A stretch of DNA of 64,000 nt, from positions 1-64,000 of the forward strand of contig NZ_JACVEW010000004.1 in the NCBI RefSeq assembly GCF_017776525.1, given 5' to 3'. The notes beneath the pieces were generated by a model that saw only the letters and a program-made list of their open reading frames with translations, was not told the origin of the DNA and ran no database searches. Shown here one piece after another: positions 49,646 to 59,765 of this stretch. Each line of letters starts with the position of its first letter. The first letter of the stretch is position 1. The stretch comes from Marinobacterium alkalitolerans. Its GTDB lineage: Bacteria; Pseudomonadota; Gammaproteobacteria; Pseudomonadales; Balneatricaceae. A program made the translations under genes and the position numbers.

Positions 49646-51274
49646 TTACACCCGGAACCGTCCCGCCATATCCTGCAGGCTTGCTGCCAGACGTGAAAGC
49701 TCCTGACTGGCAGACTCCGTCTGCGATGCGCCGGACGCCGATTCCTGCGCCCCGTCGTTGATCGCCACCAGTGAACGGTTGATCTCTTCTGCAACACTGC
49801 TCTGCTCTTCAGAGGCACTGGCGATCTGAGCATTCAGGTCGGTAATACGTTTGACCGCCTCCGCGATCAGGTGCAGCGCTTCTCCCGCCTCTTCAGCGCG
49901 GCTTCCGGTCTGCTCCGCCTGCTCCTGACTATCCTGCATGGCAGTGGCAGCGGTGGATGTACCACGCTGCAGGCGACCAATTACCTGCTGAATTTCGGCC
50001 GTGGACTCCTGCGTCCGCTGGGCCAGAGAGCGCACTTCATCGGCAACAACCGCAAAGCCACGCCCCTGCTCACCGGCACGTGCCGCTTCAATCGCCGCGT
50101 TCAGGGCCAGCAGGTTGGTTTGTTCAGCAATCGCGTTGATGACATCAATCACCGAGCCAATGGATTCGCTGTCTTTTTCTACAACCGCCAGTTCCTGGGC
50201 CACACGGGCCACCTGGCTTACCAGTTCCGAAGTCGCCGCGACAGCACTGTTGACCACACGGTTGCCGTTATCCGAAGCCTCCAGCGTATTCTTGGCTTCC
50301 ACGTCAGCATTCTCGGCACTGCCGGCCACTTCACGGACGGTCGCGACCATCTCGTTCATCGCGGCTGCCACCTGCTCCACTTCCGCACGCTGGCGGTTGA
50401 TCACCTGGCTGGAGTGGCTGCTGACACTGCTCATCTCCTCGGCCGCCGAGGCCAGCTGAGTCGTCGCACCTGAAATCTCGCCCACCAGTGTCTGCATCTG
50501 CTGCAGCATGCTGTTAAAGCTGTCCGCGATATGGCCCAGCTCGTTCTTGCCTTCCACGTTGGCGCGCAGGCGCAAGTCAGACTGGGTTGCAACCTGATCC
50601 ATAACCCCCTGCAGATGATCCAGCGGACCACGAATGGAGCGATAGATCAGCACGCTCAGCAGCACCAGAGCCACCACAATGGCACCGGCGAGTGCGATCT
50701 GAAACACCAGCTGTCGCTCATAGTTGCTGCGCAGCTCCTGACGTGTCATGTCGGCTTCGTGCAACTGCAGATTGACCAGCTCGGCCACCTTGTCACTGAT
50801 AGGATCAACGGTTTTATAAAGGTCGCCATTGAAGCCGTACATTTCACCGTAGGTGAGGCCGCTCATTTCGCTCAAGCGCTCGATAACGGCACTGATAGAT
50901 GCATCTGCCACCGCCATCAGCTCCTTGGCTTCGTTGATCAGTCGAAGCTCTTCCCCGGATGCCTGCAGTTCAAGGTAGGCTTCCCAGTTGGACTGAATGG
51001 CATCTCTGGCTTCCGTGACCTGCTTGAGCGCCTGCTCTGCCGGAATCAGACTCTTGTCGACCTTGTTCACGGTATCGATCACGTTGACGGCATAGTTGTC
51101 CGCAACATTTTTCAACATCTCAAGCGGTACAATCCGCTCCTGATAGAGTTCATCGATACCACTGTTAGCCCGCTCAAGCTCAAGCAATGAGGTGACAACA
51201 ACAAGCAGCAGGCCCAGAATCGGCACTACCGAGCCGATAATCAGCTTGCTTCGAATAGTCATTTTTTTCAGCAT
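49646..51274 (-). CDS. Methyl-accepting chemotaxis protein
   Basis: A 542-residue chemoreceptor. Two membrane helices (about 11-31 and 191-212) bracket a periplasmic four-helix bundle-type sensor. A HAMP domain (about 213-265) and the long coiled-coil signalling domain follow. The hairpin tip (around residues 380-425, [19 protein letters not shown] and [15 protein letters not shown]) matches the family. The C-terminus has no NWETF-like pentapeptide. The ligand is unknown, and there are no other chemotaxis genes here. Confidence 0.93.
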   Translation of the reverse strand: MLKKMTIRSKLIIGSVVPILGLLLVVVTSLLELERANSGIDELYQERIVPLEMLKNVADNYAVNVIDTVNKVDKSLIPAEQALKQVTEARDAIQSNWEAYLELQASGEELRLINEAKELMAVADASISAVIERLSEMSGLTYGEMYGFNGDLYKTVDPISDKVAELVNLQLHEADMTRQELRSNYERQLVFQIALAGAIVVALVLLSVLIYRSIRGPLDHLQGVMDQVATQSDLRLRANVEGKNELGHIADSFNSMLQQMQTLVGEISGATTQLASAAEEMSSVSSHSSQVINRQRAEVEQVAAAMNEMVATVREVAGSAENADVEAKNTLEASDNGNRVVNSAVAATSELVSQVARVAQELAVVEKDSESIGSVIDVINAIAEQTNLLALNAAIEAARAGEQGRGFAVVADEVRSLAQRTQESTAEIQQVIGRLQRGTSTAATAMQDSQEQAEQTGSRAEEAGEALHLIAEAVKRITDLNAQIASASEEQSSVAEEINRSLVAINDGAQESASGASQTESASQELSRLAASLQDMAGRFRV

Positions 51275-51345
51275 GTTGGGTTTCCAGGTCGTATAAAAAG
51301 GTCTGATCGAGGGGCAGGTTCAGGTGCGTGGAACACACCTTTTCA

Positions 51346-51361
51346 TGTACAATTGTACATT
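51346..51361. promoter_or_regulatory. Perfect 16-bp palindrome upstream of the chemoreceptor
   Basis: ATGTACAATTGTACAT is a perfect palindrome 72 bases before the chemoreceptor start. The symmetry and position suggest an operator for a dimeric regulator, with TGTACA half-sites. I cannot name the regulator. Confidence 0.5.
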
Positions 51362-51527
51362 AGAACCACCTTAATAATACAGGCAAGCCCTGAGTGGCGG
51401 GGGTTAACATCATTATCGTCACCCCGGGGCGATACAACAACCGTTCTTGCTGTAGTTTTTTTGAAACACTTTTCGGCGGAAGCCGTCTCGACGACTTCCT
51501 GAATGCATCAAGTATGATGATGAAGGC

Positions 51528-52346
51528 ATGGCTTCAATGAACAAATCCGCACTATTCGCAGCGGCCGGGCTGCTGTTCTCTCTGCACACCACCTCCCTTT
51601 TTGCTGCCAGCATTGACGCAGCACAGCGTGCTATCGACGCCGGTGATTACGGCAAGGCCCAGAGTGAACTGGAACCGCTGGTTAAATCCCGGGATCCCGC
51701 CGCCATGAACCTGCTTGGCAATCTGTACGAAAACGGCTGGGGTGTCGAGAAAGACACCGAGCGTGCCCAGCGTCTGTATGAGCAGGGTGCACGCCAGGGG
51801 CATCTGGAAAGCGTGAACAGCCTGCGCGCCCTCAAGAACCGAGCCTACAAGGTCGAATTTGACCGTTTGCTGCCGCTGGCCAACAACGGCGACGGTGACG
51901 CTCAGAACCGCATCGGCGAAATGTATGAATTCGGTTATGGCGTCGAGCGCAGCAGTGACAAGGCCATTGAGTGGTACCGCAAGGCCGCCGAGCAGAATGT
52001 GGTCGCCGCCTGGCACAATCTGGGCCGCTGCTTTAACTTCGGCACCGGCGTAGAACAGAACTACACCCTGGCCGAAGAGTGGTACCGCAAGGCGGCCGAG
52101 CAGGGACACATGGAAGCCATGTTCTTCCTCGGCACCCTGTATTCAAACAACCATGGTCAGGACAACAGCGTTGACAATGACATCGCTGCCTACGCCTGGA
52201 TGCATAACGCTGCCGTACTGGGCAACAGCACTGCCGCGACCATCGAAACCCGCCTGAAGCTGAAGCTCGACGGTGAAGAGCTGAAACAGGCCGAAGCCCT
52301 GGCGGACAAATACAAACAGGAATACGTTACGCCCTTCCAGCAGTAA
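51528..52346 (+). CDS. Sel1-repeat protein
   Basis: A 272-residue exported protein with a signal peptide cleaved near FAA (about residue 27). It has at least four Sel1/TPR-like units: NLLGNLYENGWGVEKDTERAQRLYEQ, NRIGEMYEFGYGVERSSDKAIEWYRK, HNLGRCFNFGTGVEQNYTLAEEWYRK and FFLGTLYSNNHG. The second and third repeats also share the RKAAEQ ending. Such proteins bind partner proteins in the envelope; the partner is unknown. An ATG three codons downstream is an alternative start. Confidence 0.88.
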   Translation: MASMNKSALFAAAGLLFSLHTTSLFAASIDAAQRAIDAGDYGKAQSELEPLVKSRDPAAMNLLGNLYENGWGVEKDTERAQRLYEQGARQGHLESVNSLRALKNRAYKVEFDRLLPLANNGDGDAQNRIGEMYEFGYGVERSSDKAIEWYRKAAEQNVVAAWHNLGRCFNFGTGVEQNYTLAEEWYRKAAEQGHMEAMFFLGTLYSNNHGQDNSVDNDIAAYAWMHNAAVLGNSTAATIETRLKLKLDGEELKQAEALADKYKQEYVTPFQQ

Positions 52347-52470
52347 TTCCGCTCGCGGACAGGCCCAACGGTTATAACCGTATCGAATAACTGGTTCGAT
52401 TATATTCTTGGATGCGCATATTAGCAGAGGTTAAAATGCGCATCCTTTAACCAGTTAAACAATCGCCTTG

Positions 52471-53688
52471 ATGCCTATGTCCGCACCTACTCTCACGGCT
52501 ACAAACGCCTCCCCTCTGCTGCGCCAACCGGTGGCGCTGGCGGCTTCGATTGCCGCACTGACGGGACTGTTCACGTATCTTGCCCAGAATCAGGGACAGC
52601 ATTCGGGTCTGGTCATGTTGCTGGGCGCGGCCCTCGGCGTGGCGCTCTATCACGCCTCTTTCGGCTTCACGACCGCCTGGCGCACATTCGTCACCACCGG
52701 TCGCGGGCGTGCCATCCGGGCACAGATGTTGATGCTCGCCGTTGCCGTCTGCCTGTTCTTCCCGGCCCTCGCGGCAGGCGAACTCTTTGGCCAGCAGGTG
52801 TTTGGCTTCGTCCGACCACTGAGTGTTTCGGTTGTCTTCGGTGCCTTTATTTTCGGTATCGGCATGCAGATTGCCAATGGCTGTGCGTCGGGGAACCTGT
52901 ACCACGCCGGCGGCGGCCAGCTGCGAGCCATTCCCAGCATGATCGGCTTTGCAGCCGGTGCGCTCTGGGCCACCCATGATTATGAGTGGTGGACCACCCA
53001 GCCCTCGCTGGCCCCGGTCGACCTGATCGAACTGTTGGGACTGGCCCCCGCCATTGCACTCAACCTGGCGGTCTTTGCCGCCATCGCACTGCTGACCCGT
53101 GCGATTGAGAAACGCCGCCACGGCGCAGTGGAAGCGGATGATGCCGGCGCCGATCAACCGCTGTCTCGCCGACTGCTGAGCGGCCCCTGGCCCTTTATCT
53201 GGGGTGCCGTGGCACTGGCCGTTCTGAATTTTGCCACTCTGGCCATGATCGGTCGTCCCTGGGCGGTCGCGCTGGCGTACCCGCTGTGGGGCGCCAAGGC
53301 GGCAGAAGCCATGAACCTGGGGCTGGATGTGGACTTCTGGGGCTACTGGCTGATGCCCGGGCGTGATACGGCCCTGATGGGTGGTGTACTGGATGACAGT
53401 GCCAGCCTGATGAACATCGGCGTCATTCTGGGTGCGCTGGTGGCTGCAACCCTGGCCGGTCGCTTTTCCCTGAGCTGGAAAATGCCGCTGATGCAGTGGG
53501 TCGCGGCCATTCTTGGCGGCCTGATGCTCGGCTACGGCGCCACCATCGCATTTGGCTGCAACATTGGTGCCTTTTTCGGCGGCATCGCGTCCGGCAGCCT
53601 GCACGGCTGGCTGTGGCTGGTGGCAGCCTTTGCGGGCAGCTTTGTCGGCACCTGGTTTCGCCCGCTGTTCCGCCTCCCCCGTACCTGA
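52471..53688 (+). CDS. YeeE/YedE (TsuA-like) transporter
   Basis: A 405-residue membrane protein with about ten hydrophobic segments. The two inverted signature stretches are GIGMQIANGCASGNLYHAGGG (about 131-151) and GATIAFGCNIGAFFGGIASGS (about 355-375), each with the conserved Cys that carries thiosulfate in TsuA or is needed for sulfur or selenium compounds in relatives. The start could equally be the ATG two codons downstream. No SirA/TusA-like protein gene lies next to it. Confidence 0.87.
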   Translation: MPMSAPTLTATNASPLLRQPVALAASIAALTGLFTYLAQNQGQHSGLVMLLGAALGVALYHASFGFTTAWRTFVTTGRGRAIRAQMLMLAVAVCLFFPALAAGELFGQQVFGFVRPLSVSVVFGAFIFGIGMQIANGCASGNLYHAGGGQLRAIPSMIGFAAGALWATHDYEWWTTQPSLAPVDLIELLGLAPAIALNLAVFAAIALLTRAIEKRRHGAVEADDAGADQPLSRRLLSGPWPFIWGAVALAVLNFATLAMIGRPWAVALAYPLWGAKAAEAMNLGLDVDFWGYWLMPGRDTALMGGVLDDSASLMNIGVILGALVAATLAGRFSLSWKMPLMQWVAAILGGLMLGYGATIAFGCNIGAFFGGIASGSLHGWLWLVAAFAGSFVGTWFRPLFRLPRT

Positions 53689-53775
53689 TCCCTGCCACGC
53701 CGGGCTTAGCCCGGCCCCGGCTGGGGTGCTACAATCCGGTTCCATTATTCACTGCATGAATCAGGAATCGACTGT

Positions 53776-54270
53776 ATGCACCGCCCGTTCAAACAGGAGT
53801 TCTCCCAAACCGCGCCCGCCTCTTTCATCAAGCGCCTGATGGCGATGATCTACGACAGCCTGCTGATCGTGGCACTCTGGATGGTGATAGGTGCAATCAG
53901 TGTTGCTCTGAACGATGGCGAGGCGATCAGCATTGAAACCAGCCCGGCCAGCGCCGTGGCCCTGTTCAACTCCGCCCTGTTCTGCGCCACCTTCCTGTTC
54001 TTCGGCTTCTTCTGGACCCGTAACGGCCAAACGCTGGGCATGCTGGCCTGGCGCCTGCGGGTGCAAACCCTGGCCGGCGGCCGTATGAGCTGGAGCCAGG
54101 CACTGGTTCGTTTCCTGCTGGCCATCCCCTCACTGGGCCTGTTCGGGATCGGTTTCCTGTGGATGCTGGTCACGGACGAGCGCCTGTGTCTGCACGACCG
54201 CTGGTCGGGCACCTGCATGGTGCAGCTGCCCAAACCGGAGAAGAAAAAGAAGGATAAAGCGAAGGGCTGA
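53776..54270 (+). CDS. RDD family membrane protein
   Basis: A 164-residue membrane protein with the Arg-Asp-Asp pattern recast as IKRLMAMIYDSLLI near the N-terminus and three to four hydrophobic helices. TRNGQTLGMLAWRLRVQ is a family hallmark. The C-terminus is very Lys-rich (KPEKKKKDKAKG). The function of the family is not settled. It converges on lptG with only 5 bases between the stop codons. Confidence 0.88.
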   Translation: MHRPFKQEFSQTAPASFIKRLMAMIYDSLLIVALWMVIGAISVALNDGEAISIETSPASAVALFNSALFCATFLFFGFFWTRNGQTLGMLAWRLRVQTLAGGRMSWSQALVRFLLAIPSLGLFGIGFLWMLVTDERLCLHDRWSGTCMVQLPKPEKKKKDKAKG

Positions 54271-54275
54271 GCCGG

Positions 54276-55337
54276 TCAGCCGGCCCGACGCAACAGCCAG
54301 GCCCCGGTGCCGGCGCAGATCGCAATTGGCACGGCGACCGCCACCAGCGGCGGGAAGCCGAAAACGGTACTGGCCGGTCCCAGCAGGTCCTGCGCGAACT
54401 TGAACACCAGCCCCAGCACCACGCCTGCAATGATACGCTGGCCGATGGTGACGCTGCGCAGTGGCCCGAAGATAAAGGACACGCCGATCAGCACCAGCGC
54501 CAGAATCGCCAGCGGCTGCAGCAGCTTGCCCCAGAACGCCAGCAGGTAGCTGTCCGCCTTGACGCCCTGCTCTTCCAGATACGCCGAGTAGGACCAGAGT
54601 CCGCTGATCGACAGATCCACCGGATCCACGACGATGACGGACAGAAGGTCCGGTGTCAGGCCGCTGCTCCAGCGCTCCTGTTCGTGCGTCTCAACCTCAG
54701 TCCCCAGATCGGTAAAGCGAGTGGTCTGAACCTGTTCCAGTGCCCACTGCTCATCGTCATAGCGCCCTTTCACGGCAAAACTGGACCACTCAAGCTGGTT
54801 GTCCTCCGCAAAGCGATAGCGCGTCACCCCGTGGATAACACCGCCGGGCTCAACCGCGTTGATGTGGATAAACAGAGGGCCTTCCCGATGCCAGATACCA
54901 TATTTTGAACTCAGAGCCCCCCCACCGGACTGCGCCAGTGCCCTGAAGCTCTGCGCTTTCTGCTCCGTATGGGGCGCAATGAACTGTCCCAGCACCAGTG
55001 CCAGCGCCGCCAGCAACAGAACCGGCTTCATCACGGCCAGCAGGATGCGACCGGTGGAAAAACCCGCCGCACGCATGACGGTCAATTCGCTGTGTGTAGC
55101 CAGCAGCCCAAGCCCGATCAGGCACCCCACCAGCGAACTCAGGGGGATGAATTCATACAGACGACGCGGTGCCGTCAGCGCCAGGTACTGCAGTGCTTCA
55201 CCCAGGCTGTAGGTGTCATCCACATCATCCAGCTGCTCCAGCAGGGCCGAGATCAGATCCAGCCCCACGACCACCAGCAGCACCGCCATAATGGCGCCCA
55301 ACACATGGCGCCCGATGTAACGTTCAAGCATCAACAT
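54276..55337 (-). CDS. lptG: LPS export permease LptG
   Basis: Inner-membrane permease of the LptB2FG ABC transporter that extracts lipopolysaccharide for transport to the outer membrane. The 353-residue protein has the usual six helices and a periplasmic beta-jellyroll. The N-terminal LERYIGRHVLGAI and LTVMRAAGFSTGRILLAV (coupling helix) are typical. The start ATG overlaps the lptF stop (TGATG), so the two are coupled. Confidence 0.95.
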   Translation of the reverse strand: MLMLERYIGRHVLGAIMAVLLVVVGLDLISALLEQLDDVDDTYSLGEALQYLALTAPRRLYEFIPLSSLVGCLIGLGLLATHSELTVMRAAGFSTGRILLAVMKPVLLLAALALVLGQFIAPHTEQKAQSFRALAQSGGGALSSKYGIWHREGPLFIHINAVEPGGVIHGVTRYRFAEDNQLEWSSFAVKGRYDDEQWALEQVQTTRFTDLGTEVETHEQERWSSGLTPDLLSVIVVDPVDLSISGLWSYSAYLEEQGVKADSYLLAFWGKLLQPLAILALVLIGVSFIFGPLRSVTIGQRIIAGVVLGLVFKFAQDLLGPASTVFGFPPLVAVAVPIAICAGTGAWLLRRAG

Positions 55338-56449
55338 CAACCGGCCCTCCCGCGCAGTTTCGGCATGCCGGGCAGACGGTTCCACAGGCGCTCCCAGAAA
55401 CGCTCGGCCAGAATCAGGTTGGCTGCAAAGGCCAGGAAGGCAGCATGCACCAGCCACAACACCCAGATCGGCTGGTCACCGTCTTCCACCGCTGAACGGG
55501 TACTGGTCAGTAAAGACAGGTACAACAGATACACAATGATCGACGGAATCAGCTTGGCAAAGCGTCCCTGACGCGGATTGGTTCGGCTCATGGGAACAGC
55601 GATCATGGTGACGATAAACGCCAGCACCGGCAGTGACAGGCGCCAGTGGAAACGCGCCTGCTGCGCCAGATTCTCGCTCTGCATCAACACGGAGGTCGGC
55701 ATGGCGTCCAGCTCGGTAATTTCAGTGGCCAGACGCGCCTCGGGCAGTTTGATCCCGTAACGCTCATATTCGGTACGACTGTAGGCATGCCGGCCGGGCT
55801 CACCGTCATAGCGATAGCCGTTTTCCAGCACCAGGAAACGCCCCTCGAACTCGGGCAACAACTGCCGTTCGGCGCGCTCGGCCATCAACACCACCGGCTG
55901 GCCGTTCTCGTCCCTCTGGGCAATGAAGACCTCTTCCAGCTGGTCGGACTCGGCATCGTAGGATTCCGCGTAGGTCACCTGACGCCCGCCGGTCTGGGAC
56001 AGAAAGCGGCCCGGCGTCAGCATTTCCAGTTCGCTGCGCGATTCCTGAATACTGAAGATGGCCTCGGTCTTGGCGGCACCGGCCGGTGCCAGCCAGAGTG
56101 ACAGCAGGGCCACCAGCCCCGCAATCAGCGTTGCCGGCCCCAATGCGTGCAGCACCAGCCGTTTCTGGCTGATCCCACAGGCCCGGAACACCACCATTTC
56201 ACTGTCCAGATAGAGCCGCCCGAAGGCCAGCAGAATGCCCAGAAACAGCCCCAGGGGCAGCAGCAGCTCAAGGAAGCCGGGCATACGCCAGAGCATGACC
56301 CAGAAAACAAAGTCGGCATCGAGACGGCCGGTGGCTGCCTCGGCCAGATACTTGATCAGGCGGGCACTGCTGATAATCAGCAACAGCACGGCAGTAACCG
56401 CCGTGGTGGTGATCAGCACCTCACGTGCCAGATATCGGAAGATGATCAA
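55337..56449 (-). CDS. lptF: LPS export permease LptF
   Basis: Second permease of the LPS extractor, 370 residues. It begins MIIFRYLAREVLITTTAVTAVLLLI. The coupling helix DSEMVVFRACGISQKRL and the helices near the C-terminus fit the family. It is divergent from pepA and is followed directly by lptG. The ATPase gene lptB is not in the window, as expected. Confidence 0.95.
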   Translation of the reverse strand: MIIFRYLAREVLITTTAVTAVLLLIISSARLIKYLAEAATGRLDADFVFWVMLWRMPGFLELLLPLGLFLGILLAFGRLYLDSEMVVFRACGISQKRLVLHALGPATLIAGLVALLSLWLAPAGAAKTEAIFSIQESRSELEMLTPGRFLSQTGGRQVTYAESYDAESDQLEEVFIAQRDENGQPVVLMAERAERQLLPEFEGRFLVLENGYRYDGEPGRHAYSRTEYERYGIKLPEARLATEITELDAMPTSVLMQSENLAQQARFHWRLSLPVLAFIVTMIAVPMSRTNPRQGRFAKLIPSIIVYLLYLSLLTSTRSAVEDGDQPIWVLWLVHAAFLAFAANLILAERFWERLWNRLPGMPKLRGRAG

Positions 56450-56622
56450 AACAGATTCCCTTTCGCCGCCATGGTTTCCAATCGGAGAAATGGTTTATAG
56501 TGCGCGGTACACATGTGATGGGACGCGCCTACCACCACCGCTGCCGTTTTCAGCGGGCAGCCATGCGTATGAGTGGGCGCATTATCGCGCAATCAGTCTG
56601 CAATGTCTTGTACGGAGTCGTC

Positions 56623-58128
56623 ATGGATTTTGAGATCATCAACGGCAGTGTTGAATCACTGGAAACCGAATGCCTTATCGTTGCCCTGGAAGCAGAGGGC
56701 GCCCTCTGTCCTTCTGCCGCAACCGTGGACAAGGCATCCGGCGGCTACCTGACCGAACTGGTTGAAAACGGCGATATTGCCGGCAAAGCGGGCCAGACAC
56801 TGCTGCTGTTCAAGGTGCCCGGCATCAAGGCACGCCGCGTCCTGCTGGTGGGTCTGGGCACCGAAAAGGAACGCAAGGACCGCCACTACCGCAAGCTGGT
56901 CAAGGCGATCACCGCGACCCTGAAACAGTCCGGCATCACCTCGGCAGCGTTCGCACTGGATGGCTGTGCCAGCTACCGTGATGATGTTTACCGTGCCACC
57001 CGCCAGCTGGTGGAGTGGGTATCGGCCGACTTTTATCAGTACGACGAAACCAAGAGCAAGAAAGCCGATCCGGCCAAGCTGGAAAACGTGCAGATCCTGC
57101 TGTCCGAAGAGGACACCGAACTGGGTGAAGGCGCACTGCTGGACGGTGTCGCCATCGCCAACGGCGTGAGCACCGCCCGTGAACTGGGCAACCTGCCCGG
57201 CAACATCTGCACCCCGGTCTATCTGGCCGAGCGTGCCGAAGCCCTGTCCGAAGAGTTTGACGACATTCACACCCGCATCCTCGATGAAGACGAAATGGCC
57301 GAACTGGGCATGCACAGCCTGCTGGCCGTTGGCCGCGGCAGTGCCCAGCCGTCTCGCCTGATCGTGATGGAATACAACGGCGGCGAATCCGACGAGAAAC
57401 CGCACGTGCTGGTCGGCAAGGGCATCACTTTCGACACCGGTGGCATCAGCCTCAAGCCCGGTGCGGCCATGGACGAAATGAAGTTCGACATGTGCGGTGC
57501 CGCCAGCGTATTCGGTGCCATGGAAGCCGTGGCCGAAATGCAGCTCCCGATCAACGTGGTGGGCATTGTGGCCGCAGCCGAAAACATGCCGGGCAGCCAG
57601 GCCACCAAGCCGGGCGACATCGTCACCACCATGGCCGGCAAGACGGTCGAGATTCTCAACACCGATGCTGAAGGCCGACTAGTGCTCTGCGACGCACTCA
57701 CCTATGCGGGCCGGTACGAGCCGGAAACCGTGGTGGATATCGCCACCCTGACCGGTGCCTGCATTATCGCACTGGGCCATCACGCCACCGGCATCCTGTC
57801 CAACGACGAAGAGCTGGCCGGCGCCCTGCTGGACTCCGGCGATTACGCGGCTGACCGCGGCTGGCCGCTGCCCCTCTGGGACGAGTTCCAGGAACTGCTG
57901 GACTCCAACTTTGCCGACATGGCCAACATCGGTGGCCGTTCAGCCGGCACCATCACCGCAGCCTGCTTCCTGTCCCGCTTTACCGAAGAGTACCGCTGGG
58001 CACACCTGGATATCGCCGGCGTGGCCTGGAACAGCAACGGCAAGGAAAAAGGCGCCACCGGCCGCTGTGTACCCATGTTGAGCCAGTACCTTCTGGATCT
58101 GGCTGAACAGGCACAGGACGAGGACTGA
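56623..58128 (+). CDS. pepA: Leucyl aminopeptidase (PepA)
   Basis: M17 dizinc/manganese aminopeptidase of 501 residues; in E. coli it also binds DNA in Xer recombination. Metal and catalytic motifs are GKGITFDTGGISLKPG, KFDMCGAASVFG and NTDAEGRLVL. The start was set at MDFEIINGSVES because CGGAG lies 6 bases upstream; the open frame extends 41 codons further. It is divergent from lptFG and followed by holC, as in Pseudomonas. Confidence 0.96.
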   Translation: MDFEIINGSVESLETECLIVALEAEGALCPSAATVDKASGGYLTELVENGDIAGKAGQTLLLFKVPGIKARRVLLVGLGTEKERKDRHYRKLVKAITATLKQSGITSAAFALDGCASYRDDVYRATRQLVEWVSADFYQYDETKSKKADPAKLENVQILLSEEDTELGEGALLDGVAIANGVSTARELGNLPGNICTPVYLAERAEALSEEFDDIHTRILDEDEMAELGMHSLLAVGRGSAQPSRLIVMEYNGGESDEKPHVLVGKGITFDTGGISLKPGAAMDEMKFDMCGAASVFGAMEAVAEMQLPINVVGIVAAAENMPGSQATKPGDIVTTMAGKTVEILNTDAEGRLVLCDALTYAGRYEPETVVDIATLTGACIIALGHHATGILSNDEELAGALLDSGDYAADRGWPLPLWDEFQELLDSNFADMANIGGRSAGTITAACFLSRFTEEYRWAHLDIAGVAWNSNGKEKGATGRCVPMLSQYLLDLAEQAQDED

Positions 58129-58134
58129 TCCCCC

Positions 58135-58566
58135 TTGTCCCGCGCCGATTACTACATCCTGCCGGACAGCGACCCGGACAGCCGGGCCGCTTTCCTGTGC
58201 CGGCTGTGTGACAAAATCCTGGGGCTCGGCCTCAGGGTGTTCATCAGCACCGAACATGAAAGCGACGCCCGGCGGCTGGACCAGCAGCTCTGGACCGCCC
58301 GCCCGGACAGCTTCGTGCCCCACGTGCTACTCGGCGGGGAGCCCGACTCCCCCATCGAGATCGGCTGGGGCGACCAGCTGCCCGAGCATCGTCAGGTGTT
58401 CGTCAACCTCTCGGCCAAGCTGCCCGAGGCCGCATTCGACTTTGAACGCATTGTCGAAATCGTGGTGCAAACACCCGAAGTCCTGGCCGCCACACGGGAC
58501 AACTACGCCCGCTGTCGCGACCGCGGAATTGAACTGCACCGTACGGACATGCGCCCAAGGGGTTGA
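58135..58566 (+). CDS. holC: DNA polymerase III chi subunit
   Basis: Links the clamp loader to single-strand binding protein. The 143-residue protein begins (M)SRADYYILPDSDPDSRAAFLCRL, typical of HolC, and has HVLLG and QVFVNLS motifs. The start codon is TTG at 58135, 6 bases after the pepA stop. The DNA just before it (gaggactgatccccc) gives only a distant ribosome site. Confidence 0.93.
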   Translation: MSRADYYILPDSDPDSRAAFLCRLCDKILGLGLRVFISTEHESDARRLDQQLWTARPDSFVPHVLLGGEPDSPIEIGWGDQLPEHRQVFVNLSAKLPEAAFDFERIVEIVVQTPEVLAATRDNYARCRDRGIELHRTDMRPRG

Positions 58567-58631
58567 GCCCGATCAAGCCCGGCCCCGGCGCCCTTGCCTA
58601 TACTGCATCCGTACCGCAAGGAGCATACCGG

Positions 58632-59765
58632 ATGAAAAAGCTGTTCTGGGGCCTGTTCACACTGGGCCTGATCGCCACCGCCTTCTACCTGCTCAACCGC
58701 CCGGACCCCGTTCAGGTTGAACTGACCACCGTCAGCACCGGGACAGTCGAACAGATCGCGGCCAACAGCCGTGCCGGTACCATCAAGGCCTGCCGCCGTT
58801 CCCGTTTGTCCATGCCCCAGGGGGGCCGCGTTGACCGTCTGCTGGTCGATGAAGGGGATCGCGTTGAACAGGGCCAGCCCCTGCTGGAACTCTGGAGTGA
58901 CGACCTGCGTGCCCGCACTGCAGAAGCGGCCGCAGTCCTGAACGCCCGCTCCATTCAGGCCCAGAGCGCATGCGATACGGCCGAACTGGCGCAGCGCGAA
59001 TCCCGTCGCGCCGAGTCGCTGGCACGCAACCAGCTGGCCTCGGAAGAACTGCTGGACCAGCGCCAGACCGAAGCCCGCCGCGCCCGACTGGCCTGCGCTG
59101 AAGCCAAGGCCATGCGCGATCAGGCCGAAGCCAGCCTGCAACTGAATCAGGTCCTGCTTGACGACCGCATACTCAAGGCACCCTTTGACGGCATCGTTGC
59201 CGAAATCAACGGTGAAGTGGGCGAATACGTAACGCCCTCCCCGCCCGGCGTTCCCACACCACCGGCCGTCGATCTGATCGACGACACCTGCCTGTATGTC
59301 CGTGCCCCCATCGACGAGGTGGAAGCCTCCCGGCTGGTGGTCGGACAACCCGTTCGGATCACGCTGGACGCCTTCCGCGGCCAGAGTTTTCCGGGCGAAC
59401 TGCAGCGCATCGCCCCCTTCGTCTCGGAGCAGGAAAAGCAGGCACGCACCGTGGACGTGGACGTTCGCTTCACGCCGCCCCCCGAGTCCGCCCATCTGCT
59501 GGTCGGCTACAGCGCAGACGTTGAGGTGATCATCGAGCGCCAGGAAAACACCCTGCGCGTGCCCACCGAAACCCTGCTGCAGGGCAATCAGGTACTGCGC
59601 TATGACCCTGACAGTGAAACGCTGGAAGCGGTCGACCTGACTACCGGGCTGGGCAACTGGACCTGGACCCAGGTGCTCGACGGACTGAGCGAAGGCGACC
59701 GCATTCTGCAGGCACTGGACACCGAAGGGGCTGAAGCCGGCGCCCGGGTGGTGCCCGCGCCATGA
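58632..59765 (+). CDS. MacA-like periplasmic adaptor protein
   Basis: A 377-residue membrane-fusion protein with one N-terminal membrane anchor (about 5-22). The lipoyl/barrel-sandwich halves are split by an alpha-helical hairpin (about 95-175). SMPQGGRVDRLLVDEGDRVEQGQPLLEL and LKAPFDGIVAEINGEVGEYV are the lipoyl half motifs. It is followed at once by an ABC ATPase (4-base overlap) and two permeases, so it is the adaptor of a tripartite-type exporter. AGGAG lies 8 bases before the start. Confidence 0.9.
   Translation: MKKLFWGLFTLGLIATAFYLLNRPDPVQVELTTVSTGTVEQIAANSRAGTIKACRRSRLSMPQGGRVDRLLVDEGDRVEQGQPLLELWSDDLRARTAEAAAVLNARSIQAQSACDTAELAQRESRRAESLARNQLASEELLDQRQTEARRARLACAEAKAMRDQAEASLQLNQVLLDDRILKAPFDGIVAEINGEVGEYVTPSPPGVPTPPAVDLIDDTCLYVRAPIDEVEASRLVVGQPVRITLDAFRGQSFPGELQRIAPFVSEQEKQARTVDVDVRFTPPPESAHLLVGYSADVEVIIERQENTLRVPTETLLQGNQVLRYDPDSETLEAVDLTTGLGNWTWTQVLDGLSEGDRILQALDTEGAEAGARVVPAP

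Noticed and set aside
52447-53745. A 432-codon open frame opposite the YeeE/YedE gene, rich in Gln, Gly and His
   Set aside because: Low-complexity composition and full overlap with a clear membrane transporter show it is an antisense shadow.
58503-59495. A 330-codon open frame opposite the MacA-like gene
   Set aside because: It covers the adaptor gene in antisense and has no recognisable motif.
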